Source of the DNA: RGIG6375 sp964472725
GTDB taxonomy: Bacteria > Bacillota > Clostridia > Oscillospirales > Oscillospiraceae
NCBI GenBank assembly: GCA_964472725.1
Contig: CAYYLZ010000007.1
Coordinates: 1-64,000 of the forward strand
Direction of reading: 5' to 3'
DNA length: 64,000 bases
Shown here: piece after piece, positions 1 through 7,289 of the stretch
Layout of the letters: every line of letters starts with the position of its first letter
How positions within the stretch are numbered: the stretch's first letter is position 1
Translations under genes and position numbers: made by a program
The notes under the pieces: generated by a model
The model's database searches: none
The model's input: the letters and a program-made list of their open reading frames with translations, nothing else
Told to the model about the DNA's origin: nothing

Positions 1-316
1 ACGACTCCACGTAATACCCTATCATGCTGTAATTGCGCCCCAAGCGGGAAAGGTCCTTCGTGATGACCATATTAACCTTACCGGATTCAATATCATCGAT
101 CATGCGGTTGAAAGCAGGGCGATCAAAGTTGGTTCCAGACCTGCCGTCGTCAATGTAAATGTCATGGACAGCCAGCTTATGTCGGTTCGCGAAGGTCTCC
201 AGCAAGTCTTTTTGATTTAAAATACTCTGGGAGGGGCCCTCGTTATCGTCCTCTTTCGAAAGTCGGATATATAGCGCTGCACTGTATGCCTCGGGGTTGG
301 TTATTGTAATATCCAA
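1..316 (-). CDS. Large serine recombinase, N-terminal part (runs off the left edge)
   Basis: Translating the minus strand gives about 105 residues of a resolvase/invertase catalytic domain. The motifs YIRLSKED, SQSILNQ (catalytic serine region), YIDDGRSGTNFDRP and TKDLSRLGRNYSM are typical of the large serine recombinases of conjugative and mobilisable transposons (TnpX/TndX type), which excise and integrate an element. I chose the TTG at 316 because GAGGA lies just upstream and no ATG fits the frame; the start is uncertain. The C-terminal DNA-binding part lies outside the window, so whether the gene is intact cannot be judged. It suggests a mobile element ends nearby to the left. Confidence 0.88.
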   Translation of the reverse strand, partial: MDITITNPEAYSAALYIRLSKEDDNEGPSQSILNQKDLLETFANRHKLAVHDIYIDDGRSGTNFDRPAFNRMIDDIESGKVNMVITKDLSRLGRNYSMIGYYVES

Positions 317-346
317 TCTTGTCCTCGTGACATAAGCGGGCAACCT

Positions 347-472
347 TTAAGTCGCATAACCATTTCGTTCTGCCAGAACACGCTTAAGATAGAGATCGAA
401 CGAGTGCAGAAAAATGCTAAGTACGCTTTTTTCATTGGCGAATTTACAATGGATCTTGATTGGCTGCTTCAC
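347..472 (-). CDS. Small protein (41 aa) upstream of the recombinase
   Basis: A GTG codon at 472 lies 8 bases after a perfect AAAGGAGG. It opens a 41-residue frame that ends 30 bases before the recombinase start, on the same strand. The protein is basic and contains a KFANEKSVLSIFLHSFDLYL stretch likely to be helical. Small genes in this position are common in serine-recombinase transposons, so co-transcription with the recombinase is inferred. I do not recognise a named family. Confidence 0.55.
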   Translation of the reverse strand: MKQPIKIHCKFANEKSVLSIFLHSFDLYLKRVLAERNGYAT

Positions 473-789
473 AAAGAGTCCCTCCTTTCGTTTTATAAAT
501 TTATGCTTAGGCCCGTCAGGTATTGCCTATTTCAATAACAATACCCCACTTTCTTTTTCTGTTACATTAGGGGGTATTGGTCTATTGTCCGTTTTTACCG
601 GATCTGTTCACTCTATATATGTGATATGAAACACGTATGAAAACAGTGCAGATGCTCATTGAAATATCGCACCACAGTTACAACTGTCCGCCTCTACCTC
701 TTCCCCTCGTTTTTGTATATGGGTATAAACCAAAAAACGAGAAGATGGCAGGCATGGCAACTCCTGCCACTTACAAATAATGGTAGTTT
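473..789. other. Intergenic stretch without a convincing gene
   Basis: No supported gene. It holds an inverted repeat, AATACCCC near 540 and GGGGTATT near 575, that could act in the promoter of the leftward recombinase operon. A second weak inverted repeat (CTCGTTTTT/AAAAACGAG) lies near 707-742. A plus-strand frame at 414-629 overlaps the small minus-strand gene, lacks a ribosome binding site and looks spurious. Confidence 0.4.
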
Positions 790-814
790 TGTCGACTTAT
801 GTCGGTTTGTGTCG
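790..814 (+). promoter_or_regulatory. Three TGTCG boxes at exact 10-base spacing (Spo0A-box-like)
   Basis: TGTCG occurs at 790, 800 and 810. The Spo0A box consensus is TGTCGAA, and Spo0A binds tandem boxes on one face of the helix. The next gene downstream encodes a Spo0A-C-like domain, which suggests autoregulation or control by Spo0A. Only the first five bases match in all three copies. Confidence 0.5.
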
Positions 815-891
815 TAATAAGACGCCTAAGGTCGAGATGCATATATTTCGGCATACCATGTCTCTATCTTCAAAAAGGCGGGTAAGAAAGT

Positions 892-1278
892 ATGACCGAA
901 AGCGAAGCACTGATACGCTCCATCCTTGGCGCAGTGCGCCATGATGTCCGACCTCTCGCTGCGGCAATCGACGCAGTCCGCAAAATACTGTTCGTCAAGC
1001 AAACTTCTATGGACGACATCTTAGTGACCAAAGACGTATATCATACGGTTGCCAAAAAGCTTTCCGGGAAACCTGTTTCGATGGCGAGACGCATAGAACG
1101 TTTGGCTAACCTCTGTTGGGATGAAATGGTGGCAAATAATCTGGTTGCAAAATACATCGGCAAGCATTTATCCTACTCACACACTCCCCGCGACATAATA
1201 ATCTATCTGGCGTTTTATCTTGAATTCAGGCGACCATTTTTTGAGATATTGGACGAACAGCCGTCCCTGCTGTTTTAA
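892..1278 (+). CDS. Spo0A C-terminal-like DNA-binding protein (128 aa)
   Basis: The whole protein resembles the sporulation-regulator output domain: a VYHTVAKKL segment, then SMARRIERLANLCWDEM, matching the Spo0A pattern of a recognition-helix region followed by an Arg-rich V/IERAIRHAIE-like helix. There is no receiver domain, so phosphorylation cannot control it directly. AAAGGCGGG precedes the ATG. It may be a free-standing regulator carried with the adjacent element. The upstream TGTCG array fits its expected binding site. The family is inferred from motif resemblance only. Confidence 0.6.
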   Translation: MTESEALIRSILGAVRHDVRPLAAAIDAVRKILFVKQTSMDDILVTKDVYHTVAKKLSGKPVSMARRIERLANLCWDEMVANNLVAKYIGKHLSYSHTPRDIIIYLAFYLEFRRPFFEILDEQPSLLF

Positions 1279-1283
1279 ACGCA

Positions 1284-1316
1284 AAACGAGGACGGATATA
1301 AAATCCGCCCTCGTTT
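1284..1316 (+). terminator. Hairpin after the Spo0A-C-like gene
   Basis: AAACGAGGACGGAT and ATCCGCCCTCGTTT pair nearly perfectly around a 5-base loop, immediately after the stop codon. There is no long T run, so termination is likely but not certain. Confidence 0.5.
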
Positions 1317-1360
1317 GAGGCTGTCAAAAAACTATGGCGCGCTGCTGTGATATGGGCCTG

Positions 1361-1516
1361 ACTTCCCCTTGAAGGGGAAGGTGGCAGTCGCATAGCGACT
1401 GACGGTTTAGGGGACGGCACAAGGTATCGAAAATATAGATGTGCCGCCACTTTTGCCGCTTACGCGGACCCTCATCAGTCGGCTTCGCCGCCAGCTTCTC
1501 CTCAAGGGAGAAGCCT
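1361..1516. repeat. Composite intergenic repeat, copy 1
   Basis: The left end is a TTCCCCTTGAAGGGGAAG palindrome followed by a GTCGCATAGCGAC hairpin. The right end is CCCTCATCAGTCGG, a GGCTTCGCCGCC hairpin and CTTCTCCTCAAGGGAGAAG. The same architecture recurs at 9385-9543 and 57040-57232, with an unrelated middle part each time. This looks like a MITE-like non-coding repeat. Short frames across it are not genes. Confidence 0.7.
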
Positions 1517-1564
1517 TGCGTCACAAACCACCCTTATCTTAATACTGACTTCTTGGACAAGCTG

Positions 1565-1595
1565 AAGCGAGGGCGGATATGTTCCGCCCTCGCTT
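1565..1595 (-). terminator. Terminator hairpin for the secreted-protein gene
   Basis: AAGCGAGGGCGGA and TCCGCCCTCGCTT form a 13-base-pair stem just downstream (leftward) of the gene ending at 1625. No strong T run follows. Confidence 0.55.
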
Positions 1596-1624
1596 GCTTA
1601 TGTAGTTAATTTTAGTGGTGTTGC

Positions 1625-1966
1625 TCAGGGACAGGTGTTCACCATAGTGTCGTAGAACGGCTCACCGTCTACATCGCCGTATACCACCAGCAGATAGGTG
1701 TTGCCACTTACCACTGTGTAGGTCCCGCCGGCGAACACCGCATGGATTCCGCTGTTGCTCCAGCTTGCAAGCTTGGTACTGCCGTAATAAAGCTCAGCGG
1801 TGGCGTTAATGGTCGCCCCGGGGTTTGTTACACTTACACTGCAATGAGCTGTAGTCCCATTAAAAATCAAGTTGGGCGCAATTCCTGTACCCTGTTCCGC
1901 AGCCAACACTGTTATACCAAGGACAAATGCAAAAACAAGTATCAAAGCCAAAGCACGTTTTTTCAT
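1625..1966 (-). CDS. Small secreted protein (113 aa), unknown function
   Basis: The start at 1966 follows AAAGGAGG. Residues 1-22 form a signal peptide (MKKRALALILVFAFVLG) with likely cleavage after VLAA. The mature part is beta-rich with two cysteines, at TTAHCSV and near the C-terminus (VNTCP), which could form a disulfide. It lies downstream of the ECF sigma and anti-sigma genes on the same strand and may be a target or partner of that system. I recognise no family. Confidence 0.7.
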   Translation of the reverse strand: MKKRALALILVFAFVLGITVLAAEQGTGIAPNLIFNGTTAHCSVSVTNPGATINATAELYYGSTKLASWSNSGIHAVFAGGTYTVVSGNTYLLVVYGDVDGEPFYDTMVNTCP

Positions 1967-2087
1967 GAAAATCCTCCTTTTCAATATATATTTAATTTGT
2001 GCTTCGGCACATACAAACGCCGAAAAAGGGGAAAATCGGACAGTAATTTCAACTTTGGTGAAATTGCGGCAGTTTTTACAACGGCTC

Positions 2088-2780
2088 CTATTCTTCCTGG
2101 CAAACGCTTTTCGCCATGAGTAAAATGACATTATCTGTACCAGAATAAGATATTCTATAGGCAATGTTATTCAAATCATCAAACCACACAAGTTCTTTGT
2201 CTACAGTGTCATCATATGGAACATAAAGGTCAGCACAAAAATCGTTGACATTCACAGTTTTGTGGTCAAATCCGGATTGGAATTGCACTTTTTCATGTTT
2301 ATTTTCATATCCTCGGCTGTAAATGAACACTATAGCCTCGGATACGTCATTTCCTTTTTGATATACGACCATCTGCATATAATCATCCCCCACAGCCGCG
2401 ACCTCTACATATCCCTCCGGAATCCAGGCAGGTCGGATATACGGCAGTGCGTCAGCTTGTTCTTTATCCACATACTGATAGAACACACTGTTTTCGTACA
2501 CCCTTTGTGCCCATGCAAAGAACGTGGCGCGTACGTCCTGATTGAGGGTCATCAAAATGCTGCCGCCGATAAGGAGGGCAAGGAATATGACCGCTACACT
2601 TTTCGCAGCTTCCCTGATGCCGTGCTGCAGCTTCATTTTCCGCCGCAGAACTGCCATCTTACGGTGAAACTCAAAGCTGAATTCGTGCTCTTCAACCGGA
2701 GCAAGCGCAGCCATCATTGCCTCATGCACCTGCAAGGCAGCCTGCCGCAGCTCGTCTTCCGTAAATGTATATTCATTCAT
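2088..2780 (-). CDS. Anti-sigma factor-like membrane protein with DUF4367-type domain
   Basis: A cytoplasmic N-terminal helical region (about residues 1-55) is followed by one membrane segment (VAVIFLALLIGGSILMTL, about 62-80). An extracellular domain follows that contains IPEGYVEV, as in DUF4367/DUF4179 proteins paired with ECF sigma factors. Its ATG overlaps the stop of the sigma gene by four bases, so the two are translationally coupled. The inferred role is to hold the sigma factor at the membrane until a surface signal arrives. Confidence 0.75.
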   Translation of the reverse strand: MNEYTFTEDELRQAALQVHEAMMAALAPVEEHEFSFEFHRKMAVLRRKMKLQHGIREAAKSVAVIFLALLIGGSILMTLNQDVRATFFAWAQRVYENSVFYQYVDKEQADALPYIRPAWIPEGYVEVAAVGDDYMQMVVYQKGNDVSEAIVFIYSRGYENKHEKVQFQSGFDHKTVNVNDFCADLYVPYDDTVDKELVWFDDLNNIAYRISYSGTDNVILLMAKSVCQEE

Positions 2781-3301
2781 ACGCTTATTCCCTCCTCCTC
2801 AAGTTTTTTGCGCAGGGCTTCCTTCGCTCTGTAGAGGGTCTTCTGCATGGTGCCCACTTTCATGTCAAGCATTTTGGCTATCTCTTTCGTACTGTATCCG
2901 CTTACGTAATGCAGGAGGATAACCGCTCTGTATCGTTCATTCAGCTTAGCAATGGCAGCCGCAAGACCTCCGCCGTCCGGCATCGTTATCTCCACGCCCA
3001 CAATAGATTCGTCCAGGCCAATATCCGCATAGCTTTTACGCTTTCGCAGTACATCTATAGCTTTCCTCTCAGCTATTATAGCTACATAGTTTTTCGTTCC
3101 GGTGCTGTTGACATCGGTAATTTTTGTAATATTCTTCGCAATCGATATAAACGCCATATTTACCGCGTCTTCCGCGTCCTCGTCATTGCCAAGTATCTCC
3201 TTAGCGCAGCGGAACATCAGATTTTTATATTTTTCATATACGCGCTCAAATTTCGCGTGCTCCCGCTCATCAGGTATCATTTGCAAATATATCGCCAGCA
3301 A
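2777..3301 (-). CDS. ECF-family RNA polymerase sigma factor
   Basis: Region 2 is seen in FERVYEKYKNLMFRCAKEIL and EDAEDAVNMAF, and region 4 in RYRAVILLHYVSGYSTKEIA with an HTH (MKVGTMQKTLYRAKEALRKKL). I prefer the TTG at 3301: GGGAGG lies 9 bases upstream and the resulting LLAIYLQMI start matches the usual MLxxYLxMI start of this group. An in-frame upstream ATG at 3394 would add an unlikely leader and run through the palindromes at 3378-3404. It is followed by its anti-sigma gene with a 4-base overlap. Confidence 0.85.
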   Translation of the reverse strand: MLAIYLQMIPDEREHAKFERVYEKYKNLMFRCAKEILGNDEDAEDAVNMAFISIAKNITKITDVNSTGTKNYVAIIAERKAIDVLRKRKSYADIGLDESIVGVEITMPDGGGLAAAIAKLNERYRAVILLHYVSGYSTKEIAKMLDMKVGTMQKTLYRAKEALRKKLEEEGISV

Positions 3302-3377
3302 AGAATACACCCTCCCGCAAAAAATATTATCACTTGCCGCCGACAAGCAGCAAACAAGACCGCTCAGTAAAGACAAA

Positions 3378-3423
3378 TTATGCTCTATTGGCAATAGAGC
3401 ATAAGACAGGGTACCCTGTCTTA
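3378..3423. repeat. Two abutting perfect palindromes upstream of the sigma gene
   Basis: Positions 3378-3404 are a 13+1+13 palindrome with core CTCTATTGGCAATAGAG. Positions 3402-3423 are a perfect 22-base palindrome with core GACAGGGTACCCTGTC. They lie about 80 bases upstream of the sigma factor start and may be operators or form two RNA hairpins in its leader. Confidence 0.75.
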
Positions 3424-3544
3424 AAAATTGTAGTTTTAAGCTTCATTATAGTTACACACAAAAATCCAGTAAAGTAAATTCAAAACATTAGCCAACGAAA
3501 AAATAATCCAGACATGGGTTTGCCTGGACAAAGAACTCTGTATG

Positions 3545-3666
3545 GTGTATCATAAAAATCGTTGCAACACAAGGGTTTTTATCGCTTACATTAAGCGCGC
3601 TGAACAGTATCGCGCATTGAAAAGCGAGCTTTGGAGAAGCTGAAAGCCGAATTGGAGAAGGCATAG
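3545..3666 (+). pseudogene. Possible remnant of a coiled-coil C-terminus
   Basis: Reading from 3545 gives VFIAYIKRAEQYRALKSEL and then a stop. A one-base frame change restores EKLKAELEKA followed by TAG at 3666. The joined sequence looks like the helical tail of a mobile-element protein. No start, no family and little length, so this is tentative. Confidence 0.25.
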
Positions 3667-3674
3667 GCAAAAAA

Positions 3675-3725
3675 AGAACTGACCCTTGACCGTCTTACTT
3701 TTCTTGACAGTCAAGGGTCAGTTCT
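3675..3725 (-). terminator. Strong intrinsic terminator (attenuator) reading leftward
   Basis: AGAACTGACCCTTGAC at 3675-3690 pairs with its exact complement at 3710-3725, a 16-base-pair stem. On the minus strand it is followed by seven T residues. The stop codon of the second leader peptide (3718-3720) lies inside the stem, so a translating ribosome would prevent it forming. Confidence 0.8.
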
Positions 3726-3843
3726 CTGATATCTTGTTATCTAACATCCTTGGTTACCTCTCTTTCTTCAGAATGGCTGTTTACCTGTACATTGGTATCA
3801 CCCTTTCTGGTTATAATATAGCACACTGTGCCGTTTTTTGCAA
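3718..3843 (-). promoter_or_regulatory. Promoter and two leader micro-ORFs of an orphan attenuation system
   Basis: On the minus strand TTGCAA (3838-3843), a 17-base spacer and TATATT (3815-3820) form a strong promoter. The transcript then encodes a 3-residue ORF (MYR, 3792-3781, after AGAAAGGG) and a 9-residue ORF (MLDNKISEN, 3747-3718, after AGAGAGGT), and runs into the terminator above. This is the layout of ribosome-mediated attenuation as in antibiotic-resistance leaders. No resistance gene follows, so it appears orphaned. Confidence 0.6.
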
Positions 3844-3928
3844 CGGATAATACACCATAATGTTGCAACAAAATCAGCTATAAAGTTTGGTTATAACACA
3901 GATTTGTAACAGAATTCGTCTTTTTGCC

Positions 3929-3957
3929 TTGACTGCAGGGACGAAATTTGGTATATT
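3929..3957 (+). promoter_or_regulatory. SigA-type promoter for the acetyltransferase gene
   Basis: TTGACT (3929-3934), 17-base spacer, TATATT (3952-3957). A short leader containing the hairpin GGGTCGC/GCGACCC precedes the gene at 4014. Confidence 0.75.
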
Positions 3958-4013
3958 TGATATGTTGAGGGTCGCTGAAGGCGACCCTTGTATCTTATCC
4001 GGAGGTGGAGAAA

Positions 4014-4571
4014 ATGGACGTAAGGCTTACACGGGCAGGCGGGCTGCGCCAATGGCTGAAAATACGCCGCCTTTACTGCATTTCCTTCCCCCGTGAAGAA
4101 CGCAAGCCCTTCTCCGCAATTCTCGACATACACCGCAACGACCGGGGCGACGTATGGTACTGCACCGTTGGCGGACGCTTCGCCGGCTTCGCTTCCACCG
4201 TAAGGGGCGGCGAGTTCGTTCTTGTGGACTATCTGGCGGTTTCCCCCGCCATGCGCGACGGCGGCATCGGCTCAGGCATACTGGGCGCGCTGCGGCGGCA
4301 GTATACCAACCGTCATCTCTTCCTCGAAATAGAGAGCGTATGGGAGGACGTGCCCGACCGGGACGCCCGCCTGCGCCGCAAGGCCTTTTATCTCCGCAAC
4401 GGCTTTACACCCATGAACCTGATGATATGGCTTTTCGGCGTGAAGATGGAGGTGCTGGGCATAGACTGCAAAATGGACTACGCGCAGTATCTCGATTTCT
4501 ATACCATATACCTTTCTCCATGGACGGCAAAGCACATATCCGAAGATGTACACCCCGAGGCGGAAAAATAA
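4014..4571 (+). CDS. GNAT-family N-acetyltransferase
   Basis: The fold is recognised from the acetyl-CoA loop region VDYLAVSPAMRDGGIGSGILGAL (about residues 70-92, an R/Q-x-x-G-x-G/A variant), followed by LFLEIE and a C-terminal FYLRNGF. I use the ATG at 4014, 8 bases after GGAGG; a GTG at 4005 is also in frame. The substrate cannot be told from the sequence. It is a single gene with its own promoter and terminator. Confidence 0.8.
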   Translation: MDVRLTRAGGLRQWLKIRRLYCISFPREERKPFSAILDIHRNDRGDVWYCTVGGRFAGFASTVRGGEFVLVDYLAVSPAMRDGGIGSGILGALRRQYTNRHLFLEIESVWEDVPDRDARLRRKAFYLRNGFTPMNLMIWLFGVKMEVLGIDCKMDYAQYLDFYTIYLSPWTAKHISEDVHPEAEK

Positions 4572-4583
4572 TTTATACATATT

Positions 4584-4617
4584 AATGACCGAAGGTCGCA
4601 CCCTTTGACAAGGGAGG
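4584..4617. repeat. Solo fragment of the composite repeat
   Basis: GACCGAAGGTCGC followed by ACCCTTTGACAAGGGAGG closely matches the left end of the repeat at 57040-57232 (GACCGCAGGTCGC, then CCCTTGTTAAAGGGGG). Only one end is present. Confidence 0.5.
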
Positions 4618-4680
4618 AAATAAATTGTCAATACCATAGCCTGAACGCTACATGTGCACCATAATTTTTACATACATCAA

Positions 4681-4716
4681 GGGCGACGCAGCATCGGCTG
4701 CGCCGCCCTCTTTTTT
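4681..4716 (+). terminator. Intrinsic terminator
   Basis: GGGCGACGCAGC / GCTGCGCCGCCC stem with an ATCG loop, then CTCTTTTTT. It ends the acetyltransferase transcript and touches the 3' end of the convergent LysR gene. Confidence 0.8.
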
Positions 4717-5599
4717 ACGCTTTTGCATATTCCCCTATAAACTCCAGCACACAGTCTTTCAGCTTGCGTATGCTGTCGGTTTCTTTTCTGCGCACGTGGG
4801 TGCCCATTCCAAGCTCACGGATTGCAGCGGGACTTATGGGCACGCACAGCACGTCGTCCGTTCTGCCGCGTATCATCAGCTCTGTCATCATAGACACACC
4901 CAGTCCGCGCCCCACCATGCGGATAACGGTCTCATCGTCCACACGGCATATCTGCGAATTCAGCCGCACGCCCGCAGGCTCAATGACCGCCTTGACGTCT
5001 ATATCAAATCTTCCGTAGGGCATCAGGAATTCCTGCCCCTCGAATTCCTCCAGCGGAAACGACTTCCGCTCCCCTATAGGATAGCTTTTGGGCAGGATAG
5101 CGTACATCTTCTCATTATAAAGAGGTATCCAATCGCAGCTGCCGTAGCTCTGCCGGCTGGCGAAGATAACGTCGGTTTCGCCGCCCTCCAGCAGTTCAAA
5201 TGGCTCAAGGGCGTGGTCAACCATGCGGAGGTCAACGTTGACCTCCGGGCACAGGCGCTTGAAGCGATAAAGTATCTCCGGCATCCAGTGCATTGCTATG
5301 CTGGAATAGGCCGCAATGCGTATTACCTCCGTTTTCTTCTCGGCGATAATGCGTATCTGATTTTCCAAATTGGCGTTGGCCTGCAGGAACTCCCGTATGG
5401 CGGGCATAAGCTGCGCCCCCTGCGCCGTGAGCTGGATACCGTTATGATTGCGCTGCAGCAGCGGAAAGCCTATCTCCTTTTCCAGCGCATCCATCATGTG
5501 GGTAAGGCCCGATTGGGTATAGCCCACCACCTCGGACGCCTTGGTGAAGCTGCCCAGATCTGCCGCCGTCATAAATATTTCAAGCTTTTTGCTGTTCAC
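4715..5599 (-). CDS. LysR-family transcriptional regulator
   Basis: The N-terminal winged HTH reads KKLEIFMTAADLGSFTKASE, TQSGLTHMMDALEKEIG and FPLLQRNHNGIQLT, the standard LysR pattern. A periplasmic-binding-like effector domain follows from about residue 90. I choose the GTG at 5599 (GGAGG 9 bases upstream) over the ATG at 5620 because LysR proteins begin close to the HTH. The divergent neighbour is the BrnQ transporter, with a 119-base shared intergenic region, so it probably regulates that gene. The effector is unknown. Confidence 0.88.
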   Translation of the reverse strand: MNSKKLEIFMTAADLGSFTKASEVVGYTQSGLTHMMDALEKEIGFPLLQRNHNGIQLTAQGAQLMPAIREFLQANANLENQIRIIAEKKTEVIRIAAYSSIAMHWMPEILYRFKRLCPEVNVDLRMVDHALEPFELLEGGETDVIFASRQSYGSCDWIPLYNEKMYAILPKSYPIGERKSFPLEEFEGQEFLMPYGRFDIDVKAVIEPAGVRLNSQICRVDDETVIRMVGRGLGVSMMTELMIRGRTDDVLCVPISPAAIRELGMGTHVRRKETDSIRKLKDCVLEFIGEYAKA

Positions 5600-5718
5600 T
5601 CTCCCGCTCCTCCATTCCATATCTATTACGTTTTCTCATACCCCTATTATAAACAGGCGTTTCACAGATTGCAAGAGCGGTGGTAAAATAACATCAAACA
5701 ACAGGAGGGTGAAACTGC

Positions 5719-7071
5719 ATGAAAAAACGACTTGACCTCAAGCAGAGAATACTTGTCGCCACAACGCTGTTCGGCATGTTCTTCGGAGCGGGAAATCTGA
5801 TTTTCCCCGTACACCTCGGTCAGCTTGCCGGACGCAACGTTATTCCGGCAATGATCGGCTTCGTAATCACCGCCGTGGGAATTCCAATTCTCGGCGTTGC
5901 CGCCATCGGCAGTACTCATTCCGACGGTCTGCAGGCGCTGGCGAACAAGGTCGGCAAACGCTACGGCTATGTCCTCACCTGCCTGCTGTACCTTACCATC
6001 GGCCCCTTCTTCGCCATTCCCAGATGCGCCACCACTTCCTTTTCCACGGGCATCGCGCCCATGCTTGGGGGTAATATCCCCGAGGCTCCTATACTGCTGA
6101 TATTCTCTCTCATTTTCTTTGCCCTCGTTCTCTTCTTCTCACTGCGTCCCGCCAACATTACGGTATGGATAGGCAAGATAATCAATCCCCTGTTCCTGCT
6201 TTTCTTCGCAATACTTGTCATCGCGGCGCTGATTTCGCCCGGCGCAAGGGTATCAACGGTCGAGCCCGCCGAGGCCTATCGCAGCGGCGCGCTGTTCTCC
6301 GCTTTCATCGAGGGCTACGGAACCATGGATGCCATTGCGGGACTTGCTTTCGGCATTGTTGTTATCGACATTATCCGCTCCATGGGCGTTACGGACGACT
6401 CCGCCGTTGCCAAGGACGTGCTTCACTCCGGCGTGCTGACCGGTCTCCTCATGTCCGTGATATACATCGCCACTATTCTCATGGGTGCCCAGTCCCGTGG
6501 TCTGTTTGAAACCTCCGAAAACGGCGGAATTGCGCTGGCGCAGATATCCGGGCACTATCTCGGAGCCTTCGGCAGCATTGTTCTCGCCGTCACCATCACC
6601 TGCGCCTGTTTGAAAACCTCCATCGGCCTCGTCACCAGCTGCGCAGACGCATTCGCGAGAATGTTCCCCAAGAGCTGTTCCTACAGAACGTGGGCCATCA
6701 TCTTTACCGTCTTTTCCTTCTGCGTTTCCAATTTCGGATTATCGAGAATTATTGATTATTCCCTCCCCGTCCTGATGTTCCTCTATCCCCTTTCCATCAC
6801 GCTTATACTGCTGGCGCTGTGCGGAAAGCTCTTTTCCCACGACAGAGCCGTATACGTAAGCGTTACGGTTTTCACCTGCATTGCCGCTCTGTTTGATTTT
6901 ATCAAGACCCTGCCTGCCGGTCTGCAGACTGCCCTGCACCTTGACGCGGTTGTTGATTTGGCGGGTAATGTGCTGCCCTTCTTCGATTTGAACCTTGGCT
7001 GGGTGGTGCCTGCAGTCATAGGTTTTGTAATTGGACTTATCATTCACCTTACACGTAAGGAAAAGGCGTAA
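5719..7071 (+). CDS. brnQ: Branched-chain amino acid:cation symporter (BrnQ family)
   Basis: 450 residues, about 12 hydrophobic segments. The start LVATTLFGMFFGAGNLIFPV is the family hallmark, followed by GQLAGRN and TSFSTGIAPM. It imports leucine, isoleucine and valine with Na+ or H+. AGGAGGGTG precedes the ATG. It is divergent from a LysR regulator and ends at a strong terminator at 7120-7147, so it is a single-gene unit. The exact substrate is inferred from the family. Confidence 0.92.
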   Translation: MKKRLDLKQRILVATTLFGMFFGAGNLIFPVHLGQLAGRNVIPAMIGFVITAVGIPILGVAAIGSTHSDGLQALANKVGKRYGYVLTCLLYLTIGPFFAIPRCATTSFSTGIAPMLGGNIPEAPILLIFSLIFFALVLFFSLRPANITVWIGKIINPLFLLFFAILVIAALISPGARVSTVEPAEAYRSGALFSAFIEGYGTMDAIAGLAFGIVVIDIIRSMGVTDDSAVAKDVLHSGVLTGLLMSVIYIATILMGAQSRGLFETSENGGIALAQISGHYLGAFGSIVLAVTITCACLKTSIGLVTSCADAFARMFPKSCSYRTWAIIFTVFSFCVSNFGLSRIIDYSLPVLMFLYPLSITLILLALCGKLFSHDRAVYVSVTVFTCIAALFDFIKTLPAGLQTALHLDAVVDLAGNVLPFFDLNLGWVVPAVIGFVIGLIIHLTRKEKA

Positions 7072-7119
7072 AGACTTTTCTCCCCCATGAGTGTCTCATA
7101 GCGACTTATTAAAATTACA

Positions 7120-7147
7120 ACTCCCGAATTCGTGCGAATTCGGGAGT
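7120..7147 (+). terminator. Terminator after brnQ
   Basis: ACTCCCGAATTCG / CGAATTCGGGAGT, a perfect 13-base-pair stem with a 2-base loop, followed by TTCTTC. Confidence 0.8.
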
Positions 7148-7149
7148 TT

Positions 7150-7268
7150 CTTCTATGTTTTCGTAGAAAATGCTTCATAGGCGAAGCCGCTTCATGCACT
7201 GTCAGGTGCACTTCATGGATTTGCGAAGCAAATCTACTTCATTGCGCATTGGGTATATCCCAATGCGC
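7150..7268. repeat. Ladder of hairpins separated by CTTCAT
   Basis: CTTCAT occurs at 7173, 7190, 7211 and 7237. Between and after these lie hairpins whose stems lengthen left to right: GGC/GCC, GCAC/GTGC, GATTTGC/GCAAATC and GCGCATTGGG/CCCAATGCGC. A further hairpin (TTCTATG/CGTAGAA) precedes them. No coding potential is seen. It lies between brnQ and the convergent ddh gene. Confidence 0.75.
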
Positions 7269-7289
7269 TAATGCGTCGGGGGTTTTCGT

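Noticed and set aside
414..629. 71-codon plus-strand frame near the left end
   Set aside because: It overlaps the better-supported small minus-strand gene at 347-472, has no ribosome binding site and no recognisable domain.
1226..1524. Two minus-strand frames across the composite repeat (also 9299-9613)
   Set aside because: They consist of repeat sequence that recurs with different middle parts; the peptides are translated palindromes.
3488..3670. 60-codon minus-strand frame downstream of the attenuator as its controlled gene
   Set aside because: No ribosome site, no domain, and it is antisense to a better-looking coiled-coil remnant.
4652..5686. 344-codon frame antisense to the LysR gene
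   Set aside because: The LysR protein on the other strand has clear HTH and effector domains; this frame is rich in His, Arg and Tyr without motifs.
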